This document shows, piece by piece, positions 35,830-46,517 of a stretch of DNA of 64,000 bases. The position numbers and the translations under genes are program-made. The DNA lies in the NCBI RefSeq assembly GCF_020921035.1, contig NC_063150.1, positions 6,696,001-6,760,000 of the forward strand, given 5' to 3'. The notes below the pieces were generated by a model. It ran no database searches. It was not told where the DNA came from and saw only the letters and a list, made by a program, of their open reading frames with translations. The stretch is from Rhodamnia argentea. Its lineage: Eukaryota; Streptophyta; Magnoliopsida; Myrtales; Myrtaceae. Within the stretch, counting starts at the first letter, position 1. Each line of letters opens with the position of its first letter.

Positions 35830-37796
35830 ACGTCCCGCTCCAATTCGAAAGGAAAAGACAACGAAAAAGGACTCTCCTAAGTGGAGATGACGAATTAGCT
35901 ACATTGGTTCTTTCATTCTTGTTATTTGTTTTCAATGGGCAATAAAGGATACGGTCTTCTTGAATATTGATTATTAGGCGCCGGTGGATTTGTGCTCTGA
36001 CCGGAGTCAAGAGTGTCGGTGGATTGTAACTCCATTTCGAAACTCCAAAGTCAACTCAAATCCAATTTTATCTGAATATAAAATAGAATGAGCATAACTT
36101 TAACACCAATTCAAAAACAAAATGTATATAGTCATAACGTAGGGTTTCATGCTGGGGGGCCTACATAGTTTCAATAAACTTTTGATAGTTGTTGACTTGA
36201 TCGAGTAGGATGGGTCTAATTAAATCAGTGTGCACTCATTAAGATGCTAATCATTGGATGCTGTCCTGCATAAGAATCTCATGAGAGTAAATTTTAGACA
36301 TATTTCAGAAGGTAGCACGTTTTCATCCTCCCGTTCAATTATTTTGTATAGAGAGCTGGGTTGCTTATATAATAATGGATATCGGGGAGATTGTCACAAA
36401 AGCCCTAAACCTATTACGCTTGTATCAATCTAGTCATCAACCTTTTAATTTGAAAATTTTAGTTTTAAATATTTTGACGATTTGTAAATGTAGTCCTTTC
36501 GATCAATTTTGACAAAAAATTTCTGACGTGGATGCCGGCCCTCTTACATGGCACGGTTGCCACCGATGTGGACGTTTTTGTTATTTTTCAAAAAAATATA
36601 TGTTTTTTTTTTTTCATATGTTACATTTTTCTTTTTCTTTTTCTCTCGACTATGGCCAACAAGGGTTGTTGGGGCCTCACCCAGGTTAATCCTCACGTCA
36701 GTGGCCTTGCCCTAACTTGGACGAGACCTTCGCGCGCTCCTCACCGATAGTAGTGGAAAAACACGAAGAAGAAAAAATGCAAAAAAAATTAAAATTTGAA
36801 AAATTATTCACGTCAACATCAATCGTGTGATGCGGGACGGTTGGCATCAATGTCGGCGATTTCTGACTAAAATTGATTAAAAGGACTACATTGGGAGCAA
36901 ATTGTCAACAAATTTAGGACTTAAATTTGTCAAATTTAAAAGTTTAGGACGAAATTGGCAAAAATACAGTAGGTCGAGAACTTTTCTAATAATTAATCCA
37001 ATTAATACCTCACATTCGACTGTTTCAACTCTCGGGAATCTGCAACGGAGTCCCAAAAGTGCCAAATCTGTTAGGGTTTAACTAATGAGTTCTTCAATAT
37101 ACGAAAGCAAAAAAATCAATGATAATTCCACTCAGTTAAGGATTATTACATGTAGCAGTAGTACAAACGATTTGAAATTTGTATCTTACTACATTTTCCT
37201 GGACTCCTTGCCTCTATCGTCGCGGGGATTGAATAAGAACTTGATCTCAATATATTGAATGGTATTGAGAGACATGACACCTGACGCTGGACTGTTTCCA
37301 CCAATCAGGAATCTACAATTAGAGCCCTTAAAATACCAAACCCGTCAGGATTCAGCTGATAAGTGCATCATGGATCATAAAAATCCGGGAAGGACTAGTG
37401 CACTTTGGATACACAAAACAAGCTAATGATAATTTTTCTCGGATGAGGATTAGTACAAGGAGCAAGTAGTACTAAGGAGTTGGATTTTGTGTCGGGCTAC
37501 AACTAGACTCCTTATCTCTGTTATCATTAAGATTAAACAAGGACATGATCTTGATCAATTTCATGAATTTAAAATTAATGATTAATTATCTAGCACGGTA
37601 CAAATAGAGTCCCAAAAGTTCAAACTTGCTAGGGTTCACCTGATAAGTACATGATGGGTCGTAAATGATGAGGATTAGGACAATTCGAATACAAAAAACA
37701 GATTAATGATAATTACAACTCGTTATTGGATTACTATTATTGTCTCTGTCTCGCTCAAACCCTTTCCAACCTTCATATAATCTTTAGCAGAACGTC
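35830..37796. other. Spacer between PME-a and PME-b
   Basis: 3' flank of PME-a, then repeat family N (36386-36994), then AT-rich DNA. 37000-37700 holds three loosely repeated phrases around 'cccaaaagtgccaaatctg(t)tagggttta..ctaatgagttc..atac..aaaaca', suggesting old short tandem duplication (about 37040, 37330, 37610). No gene. Confidence 0.45.
36386..36994. mobile_element. Dispersed repeat family N copy
   Basis: Left 'gtcacaaaagccctaaacctattacgcttgtatcaatctagtc', right 'aaagtttaggacgaaattggcaaaaatacagtaggtcgagaactttt'. The core has 'gacgtggatgccggccctcttacatggcacgg' and its partial inverse. Confidence 0.6.
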
Positions 37797-39493
37797 ATGG
37801 ATGCCTCATTATCCATCACCCTCTTTTCCAACATGTCGAGGCCACACCTCTTCGTCGCTCTTATTCTTCCTTTGCTTTTTTTGTCCTTCAATTCTCTTGC
37901 CGGAGATGACAATATCCATGCAAGGAACGCAAGCCTCGTCTCAGCAGAAACCGTCTGCAACTCCACTGCCGATCCTGCATTCTGCTTATCCGCATTGCCG
38001 GACCCTAAAGCAGCCGGAAACGTCCGCCACTTCGGCCGCTACTTTGTGCGGAAATCCCTCTCCCGAGCATTGAGGTTTCTCTCCCTGGTCGACGAGCGTC
38101 TCTTGATTGTGCAGGGCCACCTAACGGCTCGTGAGGCCCACGCCCTGGAGGATTGCCGCCATGTCTCGGCGATGAACGTGGAGTTCCTCCTCAAATCATC
38201 CAAAGCTGTCGATGACAAGGCTGGGGAGCTCCCGGCCCACGAAGTGGATGATGTCCGGACCCTGCTTAGCGCCGTCTTGACCAATCAGGCGACCTGCTCG
38301 GATGGTCTCCAGTGGGCCGCGGCTGGCTCAAGGATCAACGGCGGTCTGTTGGTTCGCCTTTCGGAGGACACCAAGTTGCACAGCGCTTCCTTGGCGCTGT
38401 TCAGCAAAGGTTGGTCCTCGAGGAAGGGGGAAGCAGCCATGGGCTACTCTGAGAGTACACTAAAACCTCTGCGACTCAGCCAGGTCTCACTGAACATGTC
38501 GAGCCTAACACGTGCTTTTTATGCGTCTCTAAGCAAGGGGTATGTTCTCGCCGCGGGTCGAAATAAAGTGGTGTCGATCCGCGACGTAGTGGTGGTGAAT
38601 AAGGACGGGAGCGGTAACTTCACCAGCATAAATGCCGCTGTCGCGGTGGCTCCCAATAACGTGGACGGATCCTATGGCTACTTCTTGATCTACATAACTG
38701 CAGGCGTCTATCACGAATACGTTTATGTCAACTCGAACAAGAAGAACCTCATGATGGTTGGAGCAGGCATCAATCGGACTGTGATTACCGGAGATCGCAA
38801 CGACCATGATGGATGGAGTATTTTTAGCTCTCCCACATTTAGTAAGGAAGCTCTCAAATATATGAATTACATGTCTTCCTTTACCCTTGGTTTGCAATAA
38901 TGTTTATATTCTGTTAACAGGAGAATTTACTCAGAATCTTGTATTGTTTTGTGACAGTCGTGGAGGCACCCCATTTTATTGCAATGGACATGACCTTTCG
39001 GAACACGGCAGGGCCGAAGAAGGAACAAGCCGTGGCTGTCCGAAACAGCGCCGACCAGTCCACGTTCTATCGATGCAGCTTTGAAGGCTACCAAGATACG
39101 CTCTTTACGGACAAATTAAGGCAACTCTACAAAGAATGCGACATCTACGGCACAGTTGACTTCATCTTTGGTGATGCAAACGCGGTCTTTGAGAACTGCA
39201 ATATATACCCTCGCAGCCCAAATAAAGGTCAGTACAATACCATAACTGCCCAAGGGAGGGCCGATCCGGGTGTGGACTCGGGCATGTACTTCCGTTATTG
39301 CACCATTAGGGCTGCCGATGACCTGGCATCGAGCAATTACTCGGTGGAGACGTATTTAGGGCGGCCGTGGAAGGTCTTCTCAAGGACGGTTTACATGCAT
39401 ACGTTCATGGATAGTCTAATTCACCCTGCAGGTTGGCACAACTGGGATGGTGATTTTGCGCTGAGCACACTTTACTATGCGGGAACACAATAA
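37797..39493 (+). CDS. PME-b: pectin methylesterase, C-terminally truncated, 2 exons
   Basis: Exons 37797-38841 and 38958-39493, joined TTT-A|TC across a 116-bp GT-AG intron; 526 aa. Signal peptide, PMEI pro-domain (ETVCNSTADPAFC; LEDC; TCSDGLQ) and CE8 domain are all recognisable. Catalytic motifs are present: EQAVAVR, YQDTLF, DFIFG, GRPW. Oddities: GNAAV is GDANA; the dibasic RR(K/T)LL processing motif of PME-a is replaced by SKGYVLAAG; and a TAA ends the protein after TLYYAGTQ, about 45 residues short of PME-a. Sequence beyond the stop still reads GPGSDTTNRVTWPGYHV and then meets TAG. Either a recent pseudogene or an enzyme lacking the last strands of the beta-helix. Confidence 0.8.
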
Positions 39494-40121
39494 TATGGAC
39501 CTGGCTCCGATACCACGAACCGAGTTACTTGGCCCGGATACCATGTAAATTAGCGTAGACAAGGCATCAGATTTCGGCAAATCAAACTTCCGAAGAAGAC
39601 TCCTTTTATCTAGTTTTTCTTAGATTGCTCTTCGACAAACAGTTGCCTTGGAGGGAATAACTCACATTAATTTTAGGGAGTTGCCTTGGAGTGAATAACT
39701 CACATTAGTTTTAGGGAGGATCTTTGCAAGTTGAGTTAAGGTTAGCTCGTTTGGTTGGCCAGTATTCTTTCATTCTTGTTATTGTTTTTTGGAATCAATT
39801 TCCACCTAGGGTTCCTGAGAGATTTATGTTACATATGCTGAGTAATATACATAATTTTATTGTTCTATTTCCATAGTTGTCGAGGTTGATGAGGTCCAAC
39901 CAAAGAAGGAAACTTTTCTTGTAAAAAGCTACCCTTGTTCACAAATCACGCCGGATTTCGATCTTCTCATTACATGAAAACTCAAGAACACGAATCCCAT
40001 GCAGACTGAGCTCCGCAATCTCAATCACGAGTTACAACAAGAGCCGACTATATATATGTATATATGGAGCGCCCATTACAAATTTGAAGAACAAAAAGAG
40101 AGGCGAATTTCTAGCTCTCGT
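39494..40121 (+). other. PME-b 3' remnant and spacer to PMEI, duplicated in block B
   Basis: Contains the out-of-frame C-terminal remnant of PME-b (to about 39590), a 38-bp tandem duplication at 39641-39716, and spacer matching 45786-46517. Confidence 0.7.
39641..39716 (+). repeat. 38-bp tandem duplication
   Basis: 'agttgccttggagggaataa..' at 39641-39678 and 39679-39716 differ at two positions. The corresponding site in block B (about 46005) has a single, shorter version, so the duplication is specific to block A. Confidence 0.85.
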
Positions 40122-40506
40122 TCAAGCCTTCAGGAGTCCGACGATGCCCAAGGCATTGTTACACAACTGCCGGAAAATCAGGTTCCTATGAGACAAGAGG
40201 TTCGGCCCGGTCGCCAGCTGCTGGAACCCTGCCTCGCAATCATTGGCATCAGCTATGGCGGTCTTGACGCACTTGCGCACGTTGGGATATGCCCTCATCA
40301 TCGCAGCGAGCGAGTCGTCGAGCTGCTCGACCTCGTCTAGGAAGTGGTCGGCGCAGTCGCTGAGAGCCTGGTGGATAGCGGGCGCAAGTGTCGTGTCATT
40401 GAGCAGGCCCCGGGTAAGCACGGACGTGTCGCTGGTTACAACACGGAGCGCAGAGATGGTAAGGATGCGCACATCGGGGGCCGAGCCGACATCCGGGATG
40501 GACTGG
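40122..40506 (-). pseudogene. PMEI, 5'-truncated copy (block A)
   Basis: Matches residues from about SVPDVGSAPDVG to the end (GLLKA) of the intact PMEI at 46518-47114, including SDCADHF, NDCEAGFQQLATGPN and FRQLCNNALGIV. The first roughly 70 residues are gone: signal peptide and the CGTLN..LC cysteine pair. Homology stops abruptly at about 40506, where repeat family N sequence begins. An open frame extends through the repeat but has no signal peptide. The sequence just before the break, read on the minus strand, is a long pyrimidine tract ending in ttttccag, a good 3' splice-site look-alike, but no upstream exon was found. Confidence 0.85.
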
Positions 40507-40795
40507 AAAAGAAGTAAAGAAGGAAAACGGAAAAAAGGAAAAACAGAATAAAAAGAACAAGTACATTCGAAAAAAAATATATTCAAACATTATTAAAAGT
40601 TGTCCACATTAGTGTCAAACACGTCTCGTAAAATGACTGGCGTCTAAGTCATCAATTTTCGATCAAAATTGACCGAATGCACTAAATTGACAAAATATGA
40701 AAATGTTTATGAATCAATTGCCAAAATTAAAAAGTTTAGAACTAAAGCGGTAAAAATTAAATAAATTTAAGACTGTTTGGACAATTTTTTCCATA
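40507..40795. mobile_element. Repeat family N fragment at the PMEI break
   Basis: Purine-rich 'gaagtaaagaaggaaaacggaaaaaagg', then 'gaccgaatgcactaaattgacaaaatatg..aaatttaagactgtttggacaatttttt', which is the right half of family N. The left half is missing, so the insertion was accompanied by deletion of the PMEI 5' end. Confidence 0.6.
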
Positions 40796-41557
40796 GAGAG
40801 AGGGGAAGCCAGTGGAAATGAGGCGATGACTTCAAAGGAATGTAATTAATCCTTCTTACATTTCCGATTTTTTGAATGGTGTCGGTAGAAACGGTTTTCC
40901 ACTCCTCGTACATGTTACGAAAAGTAAAATTCCTGCATGCAAGCCCTTGAAAGATCCAGATGGATCCTTTTTGAACTCTCATGTCTAAATTCGCCTCCTC
41001 GAAACCTAGTAAATAGATGTAAGCTTAGGAACGATAGTGAGATTGAGTTGCTTTTTAAAGAGTTTTTCTTATATGTGCTACATTAATTAAGATTATAATT
41101 TACCGTTTTACGGGATTTAATTAGGTAAGATATAAATATTCTTAATCAATCTAACATAAGCATGACTTGTGTGGGCCGAGTTAAGCTTGACCCGTGATGG
41201 GAGCGCCTGAGTGAAAACTCTATAAATAGCACTCAAATCTCTCCTATAACCCTAATGCATAGAGAAAACCTCATATAAAGAGCCGTTATCGAATTGTGTT
41301 GTGAAGGACAGTCTCATTGAGCCTGTGATAGAAAGTGGAATAGAGGAGAAGCACCAGAGTTTTGGATCGTCATTATTACACATCAAGAACGGTGGATTTC
41401 AAATCATGTGTTTCTAGATTCTAGTTACGGTGATCTTGGGTGTCGTTTTGGCGGCTTAGAGCTTTTTCTTGCCGGAGCATTTATTCACATGATGTACATA
41501 TCCTACTTACATTTACATCAGCGCAAACAACTCACACATATACATATAGAAAATATG
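40796..41557. other. Spacer, no gene recognised
   Basis: Unique AT-rich DNA between the two duplication blocks. It contains 'aactctataaatagc' at about 41217-41231, a TATA-like string with no gene behind it. A retroelement LTR fragment is possible but not shown. Confidence 0.35.
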
Positions 41558-42085
41558 GGGGGAAATTGTCAAAAAAAAATCCTAAATTTTTTGAAATATT
41601 ATCGATTTAGTCCTAAACCTTTCAAATTTGCTGATTTAGTCCTAAGCCTTTTCAAATTTTGCCAATGAAGTCATATTGGCCAAAAATCATTGACATGGAC
41701 GCGGGGCATCCTACATGGCACCGCCGGCGCTAAAGTGGATTTATTTTTAGTTTTCCTTTTTTCCTAATTTTTTTTCCCTTTTCCTTTTTTTCCTCTTCTT
41801 TTTTTAGCTGCCTAATCCGGCGATGGTCACCCTCGCCGCAGGCCGGTGGAGGTTGAGGCCGGGTGAGGGAGGGAAAAAGGAAAATGAAAAAAAGGAGAAG
41901 GGAAAATGAAAAATACAAAAAATAACAAAAGGAAAAATTTAAAATAACAAAAAATTTTAAAATATTATAAAAAAAATTATTTATGTCAATGCTGGCGGTG
42001 TCATATAGGATGGCCAATGTCTATAGTAATTTCCGGCCAATATGATTGAATTGGCAAAAAGTAAAAAAGTTTAGGCTGAATCGAC
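41558..42085. mobile_element. Dispersed repeat family N copy between blocks A and B
   Basis: Left 'aaattgtcaaaaaaaaatcctaaattttttgaaatattatcgatttagtcc', right 'gaattggcaaaaagtaaaaaagtttaggctgaatcgacaaactttcc', with a core of poly-pyrimidine and poly-purine arms (41750-41810 and 41870-41950) around 'gcctaatccggcgatgg'. Confidence 0.65.
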
Positions 42086-42286
42086 AAACTTTCCAAAATC
42101 AAGGATCAAGTAAAGGCGCACGCTCTCCACTTGACTTCTATCTTTCTTCGTGTCCTAAAATTTTGCATTGAAAGCTAGCTCGCGCTTCTTCTCCGAATTC
42201 CGTTCCAGTTGACTTCAAAAAAATTCTCTAGCTAGCAATCACAATACGAATACATAACGACAACCTTCAAAGCCATCTCTTTTTCC

Positions 42287-44150
42287 GGCAATTTCGAGCA
42301 CACCCACTTTCGTGCTGTTCCCCCTCCTTCTTGCTCTTCAATTCTTGGCATCTCTAGGTTTCGCAGGTGCCAACATTGCCTCGACCAGCCTCGCGTCGAC
42401 CGGGACGATATACATGTCCACTCCTTACCCTTTCGTTTGCCGGTCCAACCTGCCGAACAACGCCACCGGCAACATCTACTATTACGGCCGCTCCTCAGTG
42501 AACAAATCCCTCTCCCAGGCCCGCAAGTTCCTCACCCTGGTCGACAATACCTCTCCCGGAAGGCCTCCCTCACCTTTTCTGCCGTCTGTGCCCTCGAGGA
42601 CTGCCGCTTCCTCGTCTAGCTCAATCTCGACTTCCTCCTCAGTTCCTTCCTGGTCGTCAATGGGACGAGCACGGCCCTCCCGATTCTCAAGGCCGATGAC
42701 GTTCAGACCGTGCTTAGCGCTATTCTGACCAATCACATGACGTGCCTCGATGGCCTCCAATCGATTGCCTCCACATGGAGCGTGAGGAATGGCCTCTCCA
42801 TGCCGCTTGCCAATGACACGAAGCTATACAGCGTCTCGCTTGCGCTCGTCACGAGGGGATGGCTCCACAAGAAGAAGAAGGGCGAGGGCGGGGCAGACGC
42901 GTGGCAGCCAAAGAGCAGGCAACTGCCGTTCCAAAATGGCCGCATGTCGTTCACAATGTGGAGTCGAACACGAGGAATTTATGAATCGATGACGAGGAGG
43001 ACGCTCCTCCAGTTGAGCGGGGATGATCCTGGCTTGGTCAGCGACATCGTGGTGGTGAGCCTGGACGGGACCGGGAACTTCAGCCATCAATGATGCAGTC
43101 GCGACGGCTCTGAATAACACTGACGGTACGAGCGGGTACTTCTTGATGTATGTAACCGCCGGTATTTACGAGGAGTATGGGTCCATTGCCAAGAACAAGA
43201 AGTATCTCGTGATGATCGGAGACGGCATCAACCAGACGGTGCTCACCGGCAACCCGAGTAGTGATTTTTCTTTCTGCCAACTTAGAATTTAGAAAGACGT
43301 GTTTCGAAGTTTCATAATAGTTTAGCGGATTCCTCATTTAGAAGTTTCCATGGCGGAAAGCGGACGGGGAACTCATTATTCAAAGTACTGGGCGGTTCAC
43401 CAACTAAATTAATTTTGAATTCTGCTGCCTTAATTGACATGTCTCCACTATTCGCATTTGAGAAAGTGATACTAGGATTTAATTAGTATACCCACTAAAT
43501 CATTAAATAGAGCATTACTCTTGGTGAAATGTCAATTACAAGTACGCTTTTGATTGTATACTTAATCTTAAAATGTGTAAAGCCATTCATATGTGTTGGA
43601 GCTTATTTTCAGGCCCATAAAAACAAAATGAAAATATCAAGAGCTTATTATCTTTTTTCACAAAATTTCTTTGTATATCCAATCTCATCTTCATATTTCT
43701 ATTATTACAATAAGGATGGATGTATGAATCAACTCTCATTATTGCAGCCGTGGTGGCATCAAATTTCGGCACGGTAAATGTGACCTTCCACAACATGGCC
43801 GGTCAGGAGAAGCACCAAGCTGTGGCCGTCCACAATGGAGCTCACTTGTCGGTGTTCTATAGCTGCAGTTTTGAGGAGTATCAAGATGCTCTGCACACCA
43901 CTCTCTGAGGCAGTTTTATTGGGAGGGCAATGTATATAGCACGGTCAACTTCATCTTTGGCAACGTAGCCATCGTCTTCCAAATTGCAACCTCTACATCG
44001 TCTCCTAATGAGCGGCCAGTCCAACATGATCACCACCCAAGGCCGACCGGATGTGAACCAGAACACAAGGACTTCCATTCACAACAACACAATCAGGGCG
44101 GCTGATGATCTAGCCTCAAGCAATATCTTTGTGCAGATGTATCCCCGAGC
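42287..44150 (+). pseudogene. PME-a pseudogene (block B)
   Basis: Close copy of PME-a with many lesions. The start codon is lost (ggcaATTtcg where PME-a has gccATGgca). There is a frameshift after KFLTLVDN at about 42548, and the frame is then recovered at LSAILTNHMTCLDGLQ. Another frameshift in the DGTGNFSHQ region ends in a stop at 43091. The segment [13 protein letters not shown] with the splice donor is deleted. Exon 2 resumes at about 43748 (AVVASNFGTVNVTFHNMAG), keeps QAVAV and YQDAL, then hits TGA at 43906. Homology ends at about 44150, before GRPW. The retained RRTLLQ motif and intron sequence show it is a DNA-level duplicate, not a retrocopy. Confidence 0.92.
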
Positions 44151-44930
44151 ACGTGTCCGTTCGGTTGACCGCTTGTCAAAACTCAAACACGCGTTGACCT
44201 CGTGTCTGAGTGTGTCCGCATGCAAAAATTTCCCTCGAAGGAGTGCCCCTGCTACATAGTATTTCTCTAGAATCTATCAAGGGAAACGGTTGGAGAAGAA
44301 GGTTGTACTTCTTTGAGAAAAACAAAAATGAAATTTGAAGATCAAAAGATAATGAATAGGACGTACTATATATATTAGCAAAGAGAAGACAACTCTTTAG
44401 TCCAAAAAACAATAATATTTGGACATAACTTTTCAAGTCTGTAAACAATTAACTCAAACATATCTCTTCATGTTTGAATAACTGTAAATTCGATCACACC
44501 TCTTCGGAGGTTGTAAGAGCACCTAATAACCATTAGATGTAATTAAATGATTAAAATTTGAAATTGATATTAATAAAAATTAATCACAAATCCTACATGA
44601 ACAGTTCGCTAAGACATTAAAGTTAAATTATCATTTTAATTTTTGTATTGCTAAGACATTACAATTAAATTATTGTTTTAATTTTGAAAATTAAAAAATA
44701 TATATTGTCAATTAGTCCAATTCTGAATTGCGATTGCGCACCCGCACATAGGTACAATGGGGTGTAGCCAACTTACCTGTTTCTTTATTTGACAAATTAC
44801 AACAACCTTCTAACCGATAAAGTGTCTCAAACTTTCCTTTCCATCTTATATGGGATGAAGAAAATGCACTTTTATGTTTGTTTCCAAACAAACTTTAACA
44901 AATACTCCAAAAAATCATTGTCTCTGTCTC
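44150..44930. other. Unassigned AT-rich insert between the two PME pseudogenes
   Basis: Replaces the end of PME-a exon 2 and the PME-a/PME-b spacer of block A. It starts with 'gagcacgtgtccgttcggttgaccgcttg'. No coding or terminal-repeat structure is recognised. Confidence 0.35.
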
Positions 44931-45035
44931 ACTGAAAACCTTTCAATCCTTCGTATAGTTTTTGCAGAACGCCATGGATACCTTGTTATACATCACTCTC
45001 TCTTCCAACATGTCGAGGCCATACATCTTCCTTGC

Positions 45036-45180
45036 TCCTCTTCTTTCTTCTTCCTTTGCTTTGTTCATCCTTCAACTCTCTTGCCCTAAGAGATGACGAT
45101 ATTATACGTCCTCCCTGCTCTTCTTCTTCTTCTTCCTTTGCTTTGTTCATCCTTTAACTCACCTGCCTAAAAGATGAAGA
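45036..45180 (+). repeat. Tandem duplication in the dead PME-b signal region
   Basis: 'ttcttcctttgctttgttcatcctt(c/t)aactc(t/a)c' occurs at about 45048 and again at about 45131, with flanking 'agatgacgatat' and 'agatgaagatat' also duplicated. Confidence 0.8.
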
Positions 45181-45335
45181 TATCCATGCAACAAACGCGA
45201 GCCTCGTGTCAACGGAAGTTGTCTGCAACTCGACTCCCGACCCTACCTTGTGCTTATCCATGCTGCCTGATGCTAATGAAGATGGCAACGTCAGCCACTC
45301 CGGCTGCTACTTTGTGCGGAAATCCCTCTATTGAG

Positions 45336-45785
45336 CGTGTGTCACGGGCTGACTTTTCGTCCGTTTATTCACCCGAATCATAGGGAGAGAAAGTGTTTAA
45401 AAAAAAAAAAAAGCTCTGGGTGAGAAAAGATGATACAAGTGAGGTGAGGACACCTCTATGTATACTAAAGAGCATCTCTTTACAATCGTTGATATCTCTT
45501 GATGTAGCGGCTAAGATTGCATTCCCCCATCTAACCAACTATTGGCATTGAAGAAGAGAGTTCTAGAATATGGGACAATTAGCGCATTGCTCGCCTCTAA
45601 GATTACTCTAGAAACCCTAGAGAAAACCTAGAGACTTAAGGCACTTCAAGTCTTACTGTTCATCTCGACCATGTAATAGATCGGTTGGCTCATGGAACCC
45701 TCGGTCCATGACACGTGCTGGTCTCTGTCCCTGATTGACAACATCTTTCGATAGTGCGGGGCCGCTTGACGGCTCCAACATAATT
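45336..45785. other. Foreign insert in the PME-b pseudogene
   Basis: 'gtgtcacgggctgac..' to '..ggggccgcttgacggctccaacata'. It has an A13-14 run near 45399 and no coding region. It may be a small non-coding retroelement fragment; no terminal repeats were found. Confidence 0.4.
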
Positions 45786-46517
45786 GAAATGGGATCGATT
45801 ATGTACTGAGTACACTTTACTATGTAAAACTCAATAATATTGGACCTAGCTCCGATACCACGAACAGAGTTACATGGCCTAAATACCATGTAAATTAGCG
45901 CGGACAAGGCACTGGATTTCGGCAGACCAAACTTCTTTCTTAACAACTTCACAGATAAAGACTCTTTTACCTAATTTTCCTTAGATTACTCCTGGGCAAG
46001 CAGTTGCCTTAGAGGGAGGATCTTTCCAAGTTAACTTAGGGTTAGATCTTTTTATTTTTATTTTTAAACAAGCCAGTATTCTTTCATTCTTGTTATTGCT
46101 TTTCGGAATCAATATCCACCTAGAGTTTCGGAGAGATTTATGTTACATATGCTGAGTAATATAACAAATTTTTATTTTCTTATTTCCATAGTCGTCGAGG
46201 TTGATGAGGTCTAACCGAAGACGAAACTTTTCTTGTAGAAATTTTTGTCGCCGCTTGCGCAAGATCCGACGTGCTGTAATCTTATGGGGTAAGACCTAAT
46301 GATCCCCCATGTCGTTGATAGATGAAAAAGCAACCATTTTTCCACAAATCACGACGGATTTCGGTCTTCTCATTACATGAAACTCAAGAACGTGAATCCC
46401 ATGCAGACTGAGCTCCGCAATCTCAATCATGAGTTACAACAGGAGCCGACTATATATATATGGAGCGCCCATTACAAATTTGAAGAACAAAAAGAGAGGC
46501 GCTTTTCTAGCTCTCGT

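Larger units (their letters stand above)
33340..40506 (+). repeat. Segmental duplication block A (PME-a, PME-b, truncated PMEI)
   Basis: Matches block B (about 42090-47114) in order and orientation. Shared: upstream sequence with 'cacttgact..catctttcttcgtgtccta', PME-a exons and intron, PME-b exons, the PME-b to PMEI spacer ('cagactgagctccgcaatctcaatca'), and the PMEI reading frame on the minus strand. Confidence 0.85.
44935..45900 (+). pseudogene. PME-b pseudogene (block B), internally deleted
   Basis: The 5' part (44971-45335) copies PME-b from its ATG context ('gcagaacgccatggatacc') through NMSRPYIF, the Leu/Phe-rich signal region, ASLVSTEVVCNSTPDPTLC and YFVRKSLY, then stops at TGA. An internal duplication of about 83 bp breaks the signal peptide region. 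45336-45785 is foreign sequence. Homology resumes at 45786 with the last part of exon 2 (STLYYVKLNNIGPSSDTTNR and VTWPKYHVN*). About 1.2 kb of catalytic domain and intron are missing. Confidence 0.9.
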
